Source of the DNA: Flavobacteriia bacterium
Lineage (GTDB): Bacteria > Bacteroidota > Bacteroidia > Flavobacteriales_D > Crocinitomicaceae
Reading direction: 5' to 3'
DNA length: 64,000 nt
Assembly: GCA_947446925.1 (NCBI GenBank)
Contig: CANFHU010000005.1
Location: 1 to 64,000, forward strand
A program made the translations under genes and the position numbers. Below the pieces are notes generated by a model, which made no database searches, was not told the origin of the DNA, and saw nothing but the letters and a program-made list of their open reading frames with translations. Shown here piece after piece: positions 36,301 to 44,764 of the stretch. Every line of letters begins with the position of its first letter. Positions within the stretch are counted from its first letter, which is position 1.

Positions 36301-36670
36301 AATTGAAATATGCAAGTGGATCACCTTTGAAATTTGCAGGATTTAATTCTTTAATGTATTTAATAATTTCAAGTTGATACCGAAATTCAAGATGAATGAC
36401 AGAAGTATTAATATCATTTTCTATCAAATTCGGGTTTAGCACAAGTGATAGTCCATTTGTTCCCTGAAATTCATACTTAATTGTCTTATAAGAGATTAAA
36501 CTGAACTTATAAAATGCGCTATCACCTAAAGGACTTTTTTCAATTAATAAATCACTATAATGAAGTTTATTTACGATCGAACTGATAAAATCTGAGATTT
36601 GCGACAGTTCTGAAGGGATACTGTCTACAGACAATATGCGACTTAATGGAGGGTAAAATATGTTAGACAT
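30329..36670 (-). CDS. Giant beta-rich protein of 2,113 residues, unknown
   Basis: No signal peptide and no clear membrane span. Residues 1-300 are helical. About 300-1000 is a long series of beta strands with many Gly and alternating hydrophobic residues ('GISGAVDMKLDTKFPAW', 'LGIYGFRGLVGQRYV', 'YLEGKANILGPRLGLDNG'), which may resemble DUF6603-type repeats. Residues about 1280-1600 contain coiled-coil stretches ('LEQINAELQ', 'AEEAKKECE-like'). The C-terminal 500 residues are mixed. It is the last and largest gene of the minus-strand run 42937-30329, 12 bases after the 526-residue gene. The coding DNA from 30.3 to 35 kb looks less AT-rich than its neighbours. Structural or effector roles are both possible. 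Confidence 0.75.
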   Translation of the reverse strand: MSNIFYPPLSRILSVDSIPSELSQISDFISSIVNKLHYSDLLIEKSPLGDSAFYKFSLISYKTIKYEFQGTNGLSLVLNPNLIENDINTSVIHLEFRYQLEIIKYIKELNPANFKGDPLAYFNLILEIVDLSTIDLFLEFLGLFINVTEDDPNPLENFISLYNVGRGLNDNIQLNSGQVSEDVIDVILQISQKGFELPTVIFEDYLNVGSTDEFISNIKLLFHNSLENIDFEQIFKNLFIPQFNLSINDINLAIEFPRSVFQPIATSTVNTVPAQTLGTALPEEYKTLLIFHVGSLQFDSENGFTFVGENSFDFQKSFIANTQFSLEIHDMKLDLSRTSNIPEADADGRPVDFVGVYVKDGSIGFPADWGHNEAGSTAELYVNNLLVGTGGISGTIGMRAKNGVNTAPVIACKFGSGLEVSLTGFSITFHQNHITASEISGKLRIPAIKDEHGIVEEIDVTIDIQEDGDFSISAAVKQGHLFKFGKNFHFKCFDINVGRDNHKYFLSTSGELIFPEGTPVHDILSIEKPIKLNKLTIWEDGHIELEGGAIPLPKSLTVKMGPTTISITGIYFGSHQEGDRKYNFWGFDGGVNVNPGGVDVKGKGIKYHYTIDDGPGKAHDSYISMESMAIDLIIPGKSKPKDATALIKGWLSVQKQEYAGGVDLTLPQVGISGAVDMKLDTKFPAWMVDAQFDFPISIPLAATGLGIYGFRGLVGQRYVASKTAIPGFTENNSWFDYYKYKNATPPVSEGVNINKFRKPLQTDKSQNPFSVGAGITLATTMKDGEPFSMKLFLLLSLPSLVYLEGKANILGPRLGLDNGDAPYFAYVAFEPHKSLETGFGANFQLGVKGLLIDIQAEMQAGYFFDNPSAWYLNFGTKDKPITAGVLSLFTAKTYLMINRAGIDTMARIDWGFDKEYLKGKLKTKTHVYIEVGGHISFLHAQIGAYAKVGGSCAISIWGCGFHLSLDTTLAVEAPKPFYIAGSAELCVGVKILWKHFDACFTVEFKWEKAARPVADPIYPLPVDKGAETLRALGEVAKAVNIQSNEIFPLVVLLREPTLEDNLDEAIIPLDSFIDVQFQKGMLPSADFDAVIGRLKEAQTADYTETLPPKPVNFEEKHQYGVESIQVKILNKLGGWDVYDPYKAMATPEALAIYTPQKTNYKLGYWQLKGSALDNFRVLSQTPFSFTDKGLPGSFVPEKFGLTPGNLFCQTRTISKHCLGWENVATDTTYQHYVEKDGVVFYSQNEAKVIAFSNVFNLSKSLTFKEGVFEIQFKAPVSYAELRLFTYASGIEVSFYNVDELVEHRHIERMKLINTIYYNPTTNQEITRIHIERTQANQVLVTTLQNQVETLRREINEGDFTTLQKEEKRALIATKLEQINAELQVSCIDAPSDLLTGQAIDAVITNKVTETNVLIAEATSAIAALNTEYTNCKTTHKALEDKFNTCFKELCDYKLPPTALSCLREMSLLPPPNGASDAAYDTFMADVKKFIDDIHLASIQYYIDLKKVCRDLKHYIQEAKKECETIRVSILGKEAELAKYQKTLSELNEYIAAHTGIGYIRPDGYGHCGTYVHQVCWLTKQEHAFNQTITPQEAIQEQYEAMVKGLEHTLSPIWRPDSKYYMELTISDTVNNQKSEVKVYYAFQTAGPLGYWHKNELVETRYIQPTANELKDKDENGNEITLQKGTFKYRQRLNLLAERKQLTSLKTYIDYGKSYPNADGNIVNAKPLFYKEPTLYLYYNARYVYHFFNDWPAFAGYPAQKGSLQVLVKDPVEDVAFINPPTPEIIQTTDPAVMLPYVDGVQWEKDGTKYIYNSVDTVNNLANPIFQDPAFTGTTCIQTGGVPIQPARLKTTIIPRYLKPLKMYTAMFNNVYKDQVEEVHRYGFQTSRYGTFEEQINSYLLEDKDLNQKEAIFQLDLPQSADSARVALAHKISARQSATGDATYQAITEKYADAFEQLVYGALGFAPLETAISTEFNIVRDAQKNILGIWIRNPEPFNDPKLPRGSEAGTIDQIQDTLKIVGQTDFNFLWSKDLSQVFVMRKTGMILDAKVYYTHPNPPFEMRFTFTYKVWNGEGYTRKEVTTKNIRLAANAFKTFKENNLPFGSTTPFKPELN

Positions 36671-36682
36671 GGTAAACAGATT

Positions 36683-38263
36683 TTAATTATTCAAAGTAGT
36701 TTCGATTTGTAATTTTTTTAGCTGGTGACGAATAAAACGCTTCGCTCTAGGTGAATTGAGAGGATAACTTTTATTCTTCTTTGGTTCATGATCCATACTA
36801 TAAAAACATAGTTTCTGATATTCATTATTAACATCGAAACCTCTTTCGGCTCTCATATATACAATCTTAGAATCTTCAATAAAAACGACAACAAGTCCAT
36901 ATTTTTTCGAATTGTATACTCTTTTTTCACTTTCATTAAAATAAGAAATGACTACTCCTACTTTATCCTTATGAAAGGATATTTTTTTTTCCAATTCTCC
37001 ATCTGGATAATAAAAATACCAATTGCCTTCTTTCTTTCCATTTTTAAATGTCCCTTCTATTGCTTTACGGCCATTCTCGTAATAATATACCCAAGAACCA
37101 TCTTGAGGAAAGATGATCTGCTCCGGATGATCAAAATTAATTTCGTAACATTTGATGATTAGTTTCTTGTTTAAATCCTTCGAAAAATCAAGCGAACAAA
37201 TTTCCCAAAGCCCAGCTATTTGCCTATTTCTGATTTTTCCGATTCCAAATGGAATTGAATCTTTACTTATAATAAGTAATGAGTCTATTTCACCCCAAGT
37301 GATTTTGAAATCAACATCTTCTGGTAAATGATTTAGATTCTTAGTACGAATGACACTATCGATTAAATAATAAGGGTGCTCATTTTGAGTAAAAGACAGA
37401 TTTTTAAGAAGAAAATAATTTTCAGCATAATTTGGAAAATAAGGTAAACATTCCATCGTAAATTTTTCAATTTTCAATTCTCTATGTAAAACTATCCGAT
37501 GATCAAAAATGGAATGAGAAAACAAATCAGAATTATATTCCTTAAGTACTTTTATATTTTCAAAGTTCTTAATATCTAATAAAGGATCATAATCAACTAT
37601 TTCAAGTTGTTTGAAAGCATTGATCAATTCGATATACTTTCTACCTCTTTTCAATGATTCCCTTGAATAACCTGTTATTTTAAACTCTTTTAAGATTTTA
37701 CTATTTAGCAATTGAGAATAATTGGGCCATTTTTTTATGTCTACTTTCGAACAATAGGTTGGATTTATACCAACTCTTTTAAGTGTTAATCTTATCCCGA
37801 TACAATTATTAGTACTTAAGTGATTGAATATCTTCATCTTACTTAAATTACTTTTTCGTTGTTTATCATCGATAACAGTTAGTTCCCAAATGACATTTTT
37901 TTGATTTTTAAGGTAAAATTTATGATCTCGGGGGATACTGTGAATTGAAGGGAGGGGGTATAACACACTCCCGGAATGATCATACAATGTATCACACTCA
38001 GGATGAGTATTGTAAAAATAAAAATCATTCTTCAGCGAATCAAAATAAACACTCTTATGGTGATTATGCATGTTGACGAAAAAACTGATATGCACATTCG
38101 AAATTATGTCTGATTCATCATAATAGCCAAATGCTTTATCATCCTGTAATGTTTTATATTCTAAGACCAATGTTTTCGTTGTATCAAAATCAAGATCAGG
38201 AACTTGAGAATGTAAATCCATGGCCCAAATAAATAGTAAAAAGAAAAAAAGTTTCGTTACCAT
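36683..38263 (-). CDS. Secreted protein with MORN-like repeats
   Basis: 526 residues. A signal peptide (MVTKLFFFLLFIWAMDLHSQ) directs export. Residues about 385-435 hold two MORN/YwqK-type units ('GSWVYYYENGRKAIEGTF', 'GKKEGNWYFYYPDGELEK'). The remainder is unassigned. Its start overlaps the end of the 893-residue gene by 7 bases, so it belongs to the same operon. A secreted partner or protective protein for the large proteins is possible, but I have no direct evidence. Confidence 0.75.
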   Translation of the reverse strand: MVTKLFFFLLFIWAMDLHSQVPDLDFDTTKTLVLEYKTLQDDKAFGYYDESDIISNVHISFFVNMHNHHKSVYFDSLKNDFYFYNTHPECDTLYDHSGSVLYPLPSIHSIPRDHKFYLKNQKNVIWELTVIDDKQRKSNLSKMKIFNHLSTNNCIGIRLTLKRVGINPTYCSKVDIKKWPNYSQLLNSKILKEFKITGYSRESLKRGRKYIELINAFKQLEIVDYDPLLDIKNFENIKVLKEYNSDLFSHSIFDHRIVLHRELKIEKFTMECLPYFPNYAENYFLLKNLSFTQNEHPYYLIDSVIRTKNLNHLPEDVDFKITWGEIDSLLIISKDSIPFGIGKIRNRQIAGLWEICSLDFSKDLNKKLIIKCYEINFDHPEQIIFPQDGSWVYYYENGRKAIEGTFKNGKKEGNWYFYYPDGELEKKISFHKDKVGVVISYFNESEKRVYNSKKYGLVVVFIEDSKIVYMRAERGFDVNNEYQKLCFYSMDHEPKKNKSYPLNSPRAKRFIRHQLKKLQIETTLNN

Positions 38264-40938
38264 CTTTTTAAATATTCGTATTCATTTCTATTTATATCTA
38301 CCGCTAAATTTGTTGGAGATAATTCACCAACAAAATCATTACAAACTATTGTAGAAGGATCACCTACACTTCCTACACCATTAACATTGAACCAGGTATC
38401 TAATTGGTGCTTTATGTATGTTTTTTCATCAGCAGTATACCGAGTAGAAAAATCATTTTCAAGTAAAAAAATCATCTTTCTAACAATCCCTTCCAAGAGA
38501 CCAAATGTTCGGAGCATCGCTAATACTTGATTATTCGATCCACTTCCCTTTTTTGAGTTAAAAAAAGTCAATTTATCCCCTGAATAATGTGTGTCTAAAT
38601 TTGATTTATCTGGACTTACAAATGAATTTATTTCCAACGAAATTGAATATGCTCTATCAGAAACAATTCCTGGGATTGAAGTCAATGTTGTGTCAATATT
38701 TATGATCGCATAACTATACCGCAACATTTTATACATTTTTTTCTTGTCGGCCGGTATACTTGATGGTTCATCAATCGTTCCCGATCCGGTATATTTTTGC
38801 TTATAGCTGGTATCCGGACCTACCCTTGGAGAAATTCCGCTGATTAACTTGCCTACAAAACCTCCTGTTAAGACAGGAGGTTTAAGAGTTGTAGTGGGTG
38901 AAGATTTAATAAAATCCTGTTTCAGGAGATCAAAAATAAATTGGATGGTATTTTTATCTGAACTTTTGGAAAATAAGTTTTTGTATGAATTTTTATTGAT
39001 TGATGGAACATTGCTTGAAGAAGCATTGGGAGATTCAAATGTAGTATTGTCACCAAGTTGGAAAGTATTGTTTTCATATGTTACATCTGCATTGAATAAT
39101 TTCGGACGGGGAAATTCATCTTCAAAAACGGTAAGTAAAACTTGAAATTCTTCTATGTTCTCATCGGTTCCACCTGACTTAATTTTAGCATTCAAAGTAC
39201 TTAACGGAGGAAAAGAATAATTCGAAATTTCTTCTTCTGTGAACTGACTAAAGACAAGATCTCTTTTTTGTTTAAAATATTCAGCAACTTTCACATTTTG
39301 CTCTACCCCATCGATTATAATTTTTTTATAATAACTTGTACTTTCCGAAACGCTGTCATTGAGTAAAAAAAAGTTGGCGGATGACGATGGTATGGGCGAG
39401 GCTTCAATCGAATTATTTACTAATGCGCTCATTGTGGTATGTGGAAAAACGTCAAACTTAAAAGTAAGTCCGTCTTTTTCAATCTCTATATTACTTGGAA
39501 TTTCTCCATCAATTCCTGTTGCCAATAGATGGACGATATTTTTTTTAACATTGTTGATGACGCTAAATCCAGATACTTGGTTTTCTGTTAAAGGAAGACA
39601 ATCTGAATTTAAATTATATTTAAAAAACGGAACCCCTAAACACTCCACTCCAAATAAAGAAGATGTCTTCGCTCCCTGACCCGCTGCAAAAATAGTACTG
39701 GAGGAGGGAGTAGTAATATCAGACAATAAAATTCCTTTCATCAATTCAGATTCAAAATCGATAGCAGCTTGAATTTCCGCTTGAATTTGATCATACACCT
39801 CATGAATATCAGCCTTTAATTGAGCTTCTTTGATTAAATCAGTTCCAGGATGTTTATTGTACTGTTTAACAACAGGTATAGGTGATTCTTTAGGTGATGG
39901 AACTGGAAATGATGAAATTATTGGAGCTGTTGCTGGACTTCTTGCAATAGTTTTATACAATGGATTTTGGACTCCGTTTCTCATCACTTTCGCAAGATCG
40001 AATATAAATCTGTTAAAATTGTCGTTAAAATCCCATGCTACTGGAGCACCTAAATCAATATCTATTTTATTTTTCATACAAATAGCTATAGTAGCTGATG
40101 AATATGCGATCGCGTCTGTACTATTAATCATATTCTTTACCGGATCGAACAACATCGTAAAAAAGGTCATGTTCAACTGAGCATTTTTTGTCACATCAGA
40201 AGTGTCAGAAGGTAACGGTAAAGCTGAGGTATTAAAATTTTGGGTTGTAAGAGCTGAAAGCAAAGAATTAAAAAAATAGGGAAGATCGTCAGGGTTTTTA
40301 TTGAATGAATTAACATTTGTCGGATCAAGCATATTGTTCATTCTTGTAACAAAGTTTATAGGATATTTAGCTTTAATAAACGAAAATTTATCACCGATAA
40401 GGTTGGCATCAAAATCCCAGATGTAATCATTCAACAAAGCCATCCTTTTTATAAGGTAAAAATAGGCAAACAAAATCATCGTTTCATGAAATGAACCCAA
40501 GGACGTTTCACCTGCAACAATAGCAGCCTTGATTTCACTTTTAATCAATTCCGCATCCCCTGCCGGTCTCAAGCCGGGTAATTTATTTCCGACTGTAGCA
40601 TCAGGTGTATAAATTAATTCAGACCCTAAAGCCACCCTCGTAAATATCTCTATTCCAGAATCATTCATTGGAATTCCTGTTACAGGATTCATATTAACAA
40701 AAAATTTAAGCACTAAATGGCACAAATTATCATGAGGAAACTCCCTACCATTAATTTGTCTATCATTTCCAAAATACATTAAAAAAATAAACTCCTGAAA
40801 AGCTTCTTTCCTTTTGCTATGTTTTGGATTCGAAAGGAAATCAAACCATGTATTGAGCTCAGTATAATCATCACCGTTTGGAGAACTCCCTTCAAAATCT
40901 GGAGGAGACACTGTGTTTTTATTCTGAAAAAAGGCCAT
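38257..40938 (-). CDS. Large protein of 893 residues, unknown
   Basis: Soluble, no signal peptide, Ser/Thr/Asn/Pro-rich in the middle ('SPATAPIISSFPVPSPKESP'). The N-terminal third is helical ('HETMILFAYFYLIKRMALLN'), and the C-terminus ends in 'DINRNEYEYLKRW'. No domain is recognised. It lies 7 bases after the 663-residue gene and overlaps the next by 7, so the proteins are made together and may form one complex or secreted machine. Confidence 0.7.
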   Translation of the reverse strand: MAFFQNKNTVSPPDFEGSSPNGDDYTELNTWFDFLSNPKHSKRKEAFQEFIFLMYFGNDRQINGREFPHDNLCHLVLKFFVNMNPVTGIPMNDSGIEIFTRVALGSELIYTPDATVGNKLPGLRPAGDAELIKSEIKAAIVAGETSLGSFHETMILFAYFYLIKRMALLNDYIWDFDANLIGDKFSFIKAKYPINFVTRMNNMLDPTNVNSFNKNPDDLPYFFNSLLSALTTQNFNTSALPLPSDTSDVTKNAQLNMTFFTMLFDPVKNMINSTDAIAYSSATIAICMKNKIDIDLGAPVAWDFNDNFNRFIFDLAKVMRNGVQNPLYKTIARSPATAPIISSFPVPSPKESPIPVVKQYNKHPGTDLIKEAQLKADIHEVYDQIQAEIQAAIDFESELMKGILLSDITTPSSSTIFAAGQGAKTSSLFGVECLGVPFFKYNLNSDCLPLTENQVSGFSVINNVKKNIVHLLATGIDGEIPSNIEIEKDGLTFKFDVFPHTTMSALVNNSIEASPIPSSSANFFLLNDSVSESTSYYKKIIIDGVEQNVKVAEYFKQKRDLVFSQFTEEEISNYSFPPLSTLNAKIKSGGTDENIEEFQVLLTVFEDEFPRPKLFNADVTYENNTFQLGDNTTFESPNASSSNVPSINKNSYKNLFSKSSDKNTIQFIFDLLKQDFIKSSPTTTLKPPVLTGGFVGKLISGISPRVGPDTSYKQKYTGSGTIDEPSSIPADKKKMYKMLRYSYAIINIDTTLTSIPGIVSDRAYSISLEINSFVSPDKSNLDTHYSGDKLTFFNSKKGSGSNNQVLAMLRTFGLLEGIVRKMIFLLENDFSTRYTADEKTYIKHQLDTWFNVNGVGSVGDPSTIVCNDFVGELSPTNLAVDINRNEYEYLKRW

Positions 40939-40945
40939 AATTCAT

Positions 40946-42937
40946 TTATTTTAGATCGTTAGTGTAATAATTAAAGATATCTATTCCAATTTCAAATTGC
41001 TGAATTTCAATACCATCAACTTGGTTACGAACAAACCCAGAAAGCGCTAAACTATATCGAATGTATTTTTTTTCTTGATTATCTAGTTCTTTTGAGATTT
41101 GACTTACCGTCAAATACGGAGGAAATTTAGAATCGAAGTTTTGAGTTGCTAGTGATATAATGGATTGAAAATCTGCATTCGATAATATGACAGCAAAAAA
41201 ATCAGTATTTAAATTTATTTTATTTCGAGTGAAATTTACTTTCCTTCTTTTTTGTTTTACTAGTTTAATCTCATCGTTACTAACTAATATCTTATCTTGC
41301 AAAAGATGATCAGGATTACTGATACTTTCAATATACTTTGTGAAATACTGAAAATCTTTATTTGTACTATTTGTGATGGACAGAAATGGAGAATCTTTTT
41401 TAAATCGTTTCTTCGACTTTCTTTTTGATAAATTCCAAAATAAAACGGTATTAAAATTATCTTTAGCAATCCCAACATCACTTAAATAATCAATTTTCAA
41501 GTCATTTAACAAGTTTATATAACGGTATTCATGATAAATTTTGATCTTGATTGGATCATCATTTTCAAAGGGAATCCTTAGTTTTGTAGGTTGAAAAACA
41601 TAATCTAATGATGTTGTCAGATTAGGATTTAAAACACCAAGATCATTGACTTCATTGTTCAACGTATGTATAAAGATTTTCATTTTAATGAATTGTCCTA
41701 CAGCAATCGATTGATCAACTACTGGTATTTTTACAGAAATGTAATTTGTACTGTAACTCGAATCTATATCATTTGTTAATTCTAAAAAACTATTCTTTTC
41801 CCCTTTAACTTTCTCAATTAATGAAATGAAACGATTACCTGTCAAAAGAGCTATAAAGTAACTGACGTCAATTTTAACTGGAAATGAAATATTTACATAT
41901 AATTCATTTTCTGATACTTGAGGATTTTCAAATATTAAAATTGGCCAACCGGAATTATAATAATTGATTTCTACAGTAGGCTCAATACGATCACTACTAA
42001 CCAATGCCATTAAATTATTATCCAAATTCTCCAATAGATTAAAAGAATAATTCAAGTCATTCCTGATATCAATATAAATTCTATTTCGATTATAAAAAAT
42101 ATGTTTATCAGATCCATTTATTAGTGTCGAATACAACTCGTCTCCGCTTACTTTACTGAATGAATGAATGTTATTATCATCCGTTTCATCATTTGAATTC
42201 CTATATTTTGTTTTTTGTTCAAACCTGTTCGTATATAAAGCACAAGGATCCATAAAGTGTAATACTGTTTCCTTTAACATTCTTGATTCAAATAAGTCAG
42301 CATCTGATGGTGAGTCCTGAATATCAACACTAAAAATTGTAACTAATTTACGTGCAGTATCAAATGTTGGTTCAAATCCAAGAGTATCAAATATTATTTC
42401 AATACCTATTTTATCCTTATCAAACGTTCCTAAACTCCAACCTCCGCCAACATTCCATAAATCGTATCCATCTTTTGAAGTGTAAAAAGCATTATCTATA
42501 AAATCATTATCTGTAAAGTTTGTGCCAATCAAATCAATTCCTAATACTTTTTGAGAAGTCGTCGGATTACTGGCTAAAATATGCTTTGTCAACGTATTAT
42601 TACCGTCTATAACATTCACTCCATCAGTTAAACTATTTTTTAATATCCCTTTGTAGATGAAATATTTTATTCTAGGGTTATTCAATTCAGACTGATCCTC
42701 AGGCTTTAAAATAATATTCACTAAATTTTGATCATCAATGGACTGTTGAACAAGAATAATTCCTTTACATACAGCATAGGCCAACGGATTAGAACTTGCA
42801 GAATGAAGCGATGTCAATCTATATTTTTCTTTACCTGATTCAAATTGAAAATCTGTGACCTGAATTGGTCCATAAGCTTGATCAGCAGTTTGTGAATTCA
42901 ACAAATCAACATCCGTAAAAAAGAAAAAATCCGCCAT
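40946..42937 (-). CDS. Large-protein family member (paralogue of the 54.3-58 kb pair)
   Basis: 663 residues from ATG 42937 (MADFFFFTDVDLL). The in-frame start at 43036 would add 33 residues with no counterpart in the paralogue. It aligns along its length with the products at 54269 and 55167: 'NIILKPEDQ...IKYFIYKGILKN' against 'NVIIKPIES...IKYYVFRGIEKN', 'VLHFMDPCALY' against 'ILSFIDPAAFF', and 'RIYIDIRNDLNYSFNLL' against 'RVYLDVRSELGYSYNFY'. The family is unknown to me. It heads the operon whose promoter region contains array 3. Confidence 0.75.
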   Translation of the reverse strand: MADFFFFTDVDLLNSQTADQAYGPIQVTDFQFESGKEKYRLTSLHSASSNPLAYAVCKGIILVQQSIDDQNLVNIILKPEDQSELNNPRIKYFIYKGILKNSLTDGVNVIDGNNTLTKHILASNPTTSQKVLGIDLIGTNFTDNDFIDNAFYTSKDGYDLWNVGGGWSLGTFDKDKIGIEIIFDTLGFEPTFDTARKLVTIFSVDIQDSPSDADLFESRMLKETVLHFMDPCALYTNRFEQKTKYRNSNDETDDNNIHSFSKVSGDELYSTLINGSDKHIFYNRNRIYIDIRNDLNYSFNLLENLDNNLMALVSSDRIEPTVEINYYNSGWPILIFENPQVSENELYVNISFPVKIDVSYFIALLTGNRFISLIEKVKGEKNSFLELTNDIDSSYSTNYISVKIPVVDQSIAVGQFIKMKIFIHTLNNEVNDLGVLNPNLTTSLDYVFQPTKLRIPFENDDPIKIKIYHEYRYINLLNDLKIDYLSDVGIAKDNFNTVLFWNLSKRKSKKRFKKDSPFLSITNSTNKDFQYFTKYIESISNPDHLLQDKILVSNDEIKLVKQKRRKVNFTRNKINLNTDFFAVILSNADFQSIISLATQNFDSKFPPYLTVSQISKELDNQEKKYIRYSLALSGFVRNQVDGIEIQQFEIGIDIFNYYTNDLK

Positions 42938-43084
42938 AGTACTTTTAGTTTGATTCAAAACTCCCCACCAAATCAAAAACGAACAATTATTTTTTTTCGT
43001 ATTTATTTCAATTAAAAAGGAGTCTATTATTTCCAACTGGAAAACTACAAATTAAAATGTTAAGTGGTTGTTAGTGAGTACTAA

Positions 43085-43183
43085 ATGCGTATAGATACGC
43101 AGTCAGATGCGTGTAAATACGTGTTTGATTTGCGTGTAGTTGCACGTGTTTTACACGTGTGAATACGCATTTTGTATGCGTGC
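43085..43183. promoter_or_regulatory. RCGTGT/ACACGY array 3
   Basis: TGCGTAT-AG-ATACGCA, GCGTGTAAATACGTGT, TGCACGTGTTTTACACGTGT and ATACGCAT...ATGCGTGC. It lies about 150 bases upstream of the chosen start of the large-protein operon (42937). Confidence 0.65.
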
Positions 43184-43195
43184 AAAAATATCGTT

Positions 43196-43591
43196 TTAGC
43201 TGTTTTTTTTAGTTAGATACTCACTTAAGTAATGTAAAGTGGAATTACCAATTTTTGATGAAGAATCTTGAGTGTATTGACTTTCAATAAATAATTTTAA
43301 TTCATTATTTGATTGAATGTTGTTTTTCTTTAGATAATTTTGGATGCGTGTAGGAAATTGAGCGTAAAAAGTATGTACGGTAGGGATGTTTTTGGGGAGA
43401 AATTCTTCTAATTGTTTTAATGAGTTTTCGCTAAGCTGGTTAGGGCAATTGGATCGCAGCTTTTTTAAATCCTGTTTTATTGCGAAATTTATTAAATCTT
43501 CTTTTGAATAAATATGATGTTTGAGTAAAACAGTTCGTTGTCTTGTGGAGAGGGATTGAAGAAAAACGTTATCTGAAAGTTTTGGTTGCAT
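43196..43591 (-). CDS. Protein with two helix-hairpin-helix (alpha-CTD-like) units
   Basis: 131 residues. 'LSTRQRTVLLKHHIYSKEDL' followed by 'LRSN...SENSLKQLEEFLP' has the pattern of the RNA polymerase alpha C-terminal domain. A second, weaker copy follows ('FPTRIQNYLKKNNIQSNNEL'). Such HhH units bind DNA or transcription factors, so a small transcription accessory protein is possible. The assignment is by pattern only. It is divergent from the XRE regulator at 43726 across an AT-rich repeat. Confidence 0.55.
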   Translation of the reverse strand: MQPKLSDNVFLQSLSTRQRTVLLKHHIYSKEDLINFAIKQDLKKLRSNCPNQLSENSLKQLEEFLPKNIPTVHTFYAQFPTRIQNYLKKNNIQSNNELKLFIESQYTQDSSSKIGNSTLHYLSEYLTKKNS

Positions 43592-43593
43592 TT

Positions 43594-43693
43594 AGTAGTA
43601 TAACTGAATTAAAATAATGTAAAACTAAATAAATTCAAATTTAAGTAAAATTTAATAAAGTAAAAGTAAAATTTGAACAAGTTAAACTAAACA
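43594..43693. repeat. AT-rich iterated motif between divergent genes
   Basis: AGTAAAATT-type units recur (GTAAAACT, AGTAAAATTT, AGTAAAAGTAAAATTT, AGTTAAACT). It is a candidate operator for the adjacent XRE protein. Confidence 0.45.
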
Positions 43694-43725
43694 TGGAAAA
43701 ACTCGAATGACTTTATTTTTGTTTT

Positions 43726-44073
43726 ATGAAAGTTAAGTTGGGAGAACGCATTCGTAAGGCGAGAACAATAAGAGGTCTGAGTCAACAAAATATGGCAGAT
43801 GATTTAGAATTATCCGTTGCTTCCTATTCAAATATTGAACGTGGTATCACGGATATTAATGTGAGTCGATTAATTGAAATCTCTCACATTCTTAAAATAG
43901 ATGTTTCTGAACTTTTAAAGGAAGGCGAAGATAAAAAAGCGTTACATGATGAGGCGCTTCCATATTTATCTCCCGAAATTTCTGGTGTATATAAAATGCT
44001 TGAAAAGCAACAAAGCGAAATTGAATCTTTAAAGCACATCGTGCAAGAACTGATTGCTAAAAATTCAAAATAG
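43726..44073 (+). CDS. XRE-family regulator with C-terminal coiled coil
   Basis: 115 residues. The HTH is at about residues 5-60 ('GERIRKARTIRGLSQQNMAD', 'SVASYSNIERGITDINVSR'). The last 40 residues ('MLEKQQSEIESLKHIVQELI') form a coiled coil that would dimerise it. A TATTTTTG (-7-like) element ends 4 bases before the ATG, so the transcript may be nearly leaderless. It probably regulates itself and the divergent 131-residue gene. Confidence 0.85.
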   Translation: MKVKLGERIRKARTIRGLSQQNMADDLELSVASYSNIERGITDINVSRLIEISHILKIDVSELLKEGEDKKALHDEALPYLSPEISGVYKMLEKQQSEIESLKHIVQELIAKNSK

Positions 44074-44091
44074 TCTAACTTTCTTTAACAT

Positions 44092-44733
44092 TTAATCAAT
44101 TAGTTTATGTTTTTGCGCATACAAAATAACGGTTTGTGTTGAGTGTGTATTTGTTTTTTTATATAGTCTCTTTTTATGCCCTTCGACTGTACGTTTACTT
44201 AGAAATAATTCGTCTGCGATTTTTTGATTCGTTAGTCCTTTTGCAATTAGATCAATTATTTCCAATTCTCTTTCTGTTAAACCATCTTTATTTTCGTGAA
44301 ATTTTTTAGAAGCATAGGTTGAAAACATAATTGCGTTCACTTCTCTTGAAAAATAGGGTTTATCGTCTAAAGCGTGTTCGATGGCATTCAATAATTCGTC
44401 ATGATCTGAAATTTTTAAAATATATCCTTTCGCACCGAGATCCATGGTTTGTTTGATGATTTGCGCTTCGTCATGCATGGATTGAATGATAATTGGTGTT
44501 TTGTTTTTTGACTGTTTCAAACTTTTTAACACATCGATACCGCCCATTTTTCGCATAGATATGTCTAAAATTAATACATCGAAGTTATTTTCTTTAATTT
44601 TTGAAAGCGCTTCTTCTCCATTGGAGGCCTCTGTAATCTGAAAATTGTAACTCGATTGATTTTCAAGCATTAACCGTACGCCATTACGGATCATTGGATG
44701 GTCATCAGTTACAAGTAATTTTACATTTTTCAT
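44092..44733 (-). CDS. NarL/FixJ-family response regulator paired with the 44765 kinase
   Basis: 213 residues. The receiver has Asp10/Asp11 and phospho-acceptor Asp57 in 'VLILDISMRKMGG', then a LuxR HTH ('LTERELEIIDLIAKGLTNQK', 'KRTVEGHKKRLYKKT'). It follows the kinase gene by 31 bases and is the last gene of the 48857-44092 run. It is a close paralogue of the orphan regulator at 25081. NarL-type dimers usually bind short inverted repeats, which fits the RCGTGT arrays upstream of several local genes; the link is inferred. Confidence 0.9.
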   Translation of the reverse strand: MKNVKLLVTDDHPMIRNGVRLMLENQSSYNFQITEASNGEEALSKIKENNFDVLILDISMRKMGGIDVLKSLKQSKNKTPIIIQSMHDEAQIIKQTMDLGAKGYILKISDHDELLNAIEHALDDKPYFSREVNAIMFSTYASKKFHENKDGLTERELEIIDLIAKGLTNQKIADELFLSKRTVEGHKKRLYKKTNTHSTQTVILYAQKHKLID

Positions 44734-44764
44734 GTGTTCAAATTTAGGATAAGGTTAAAATATA

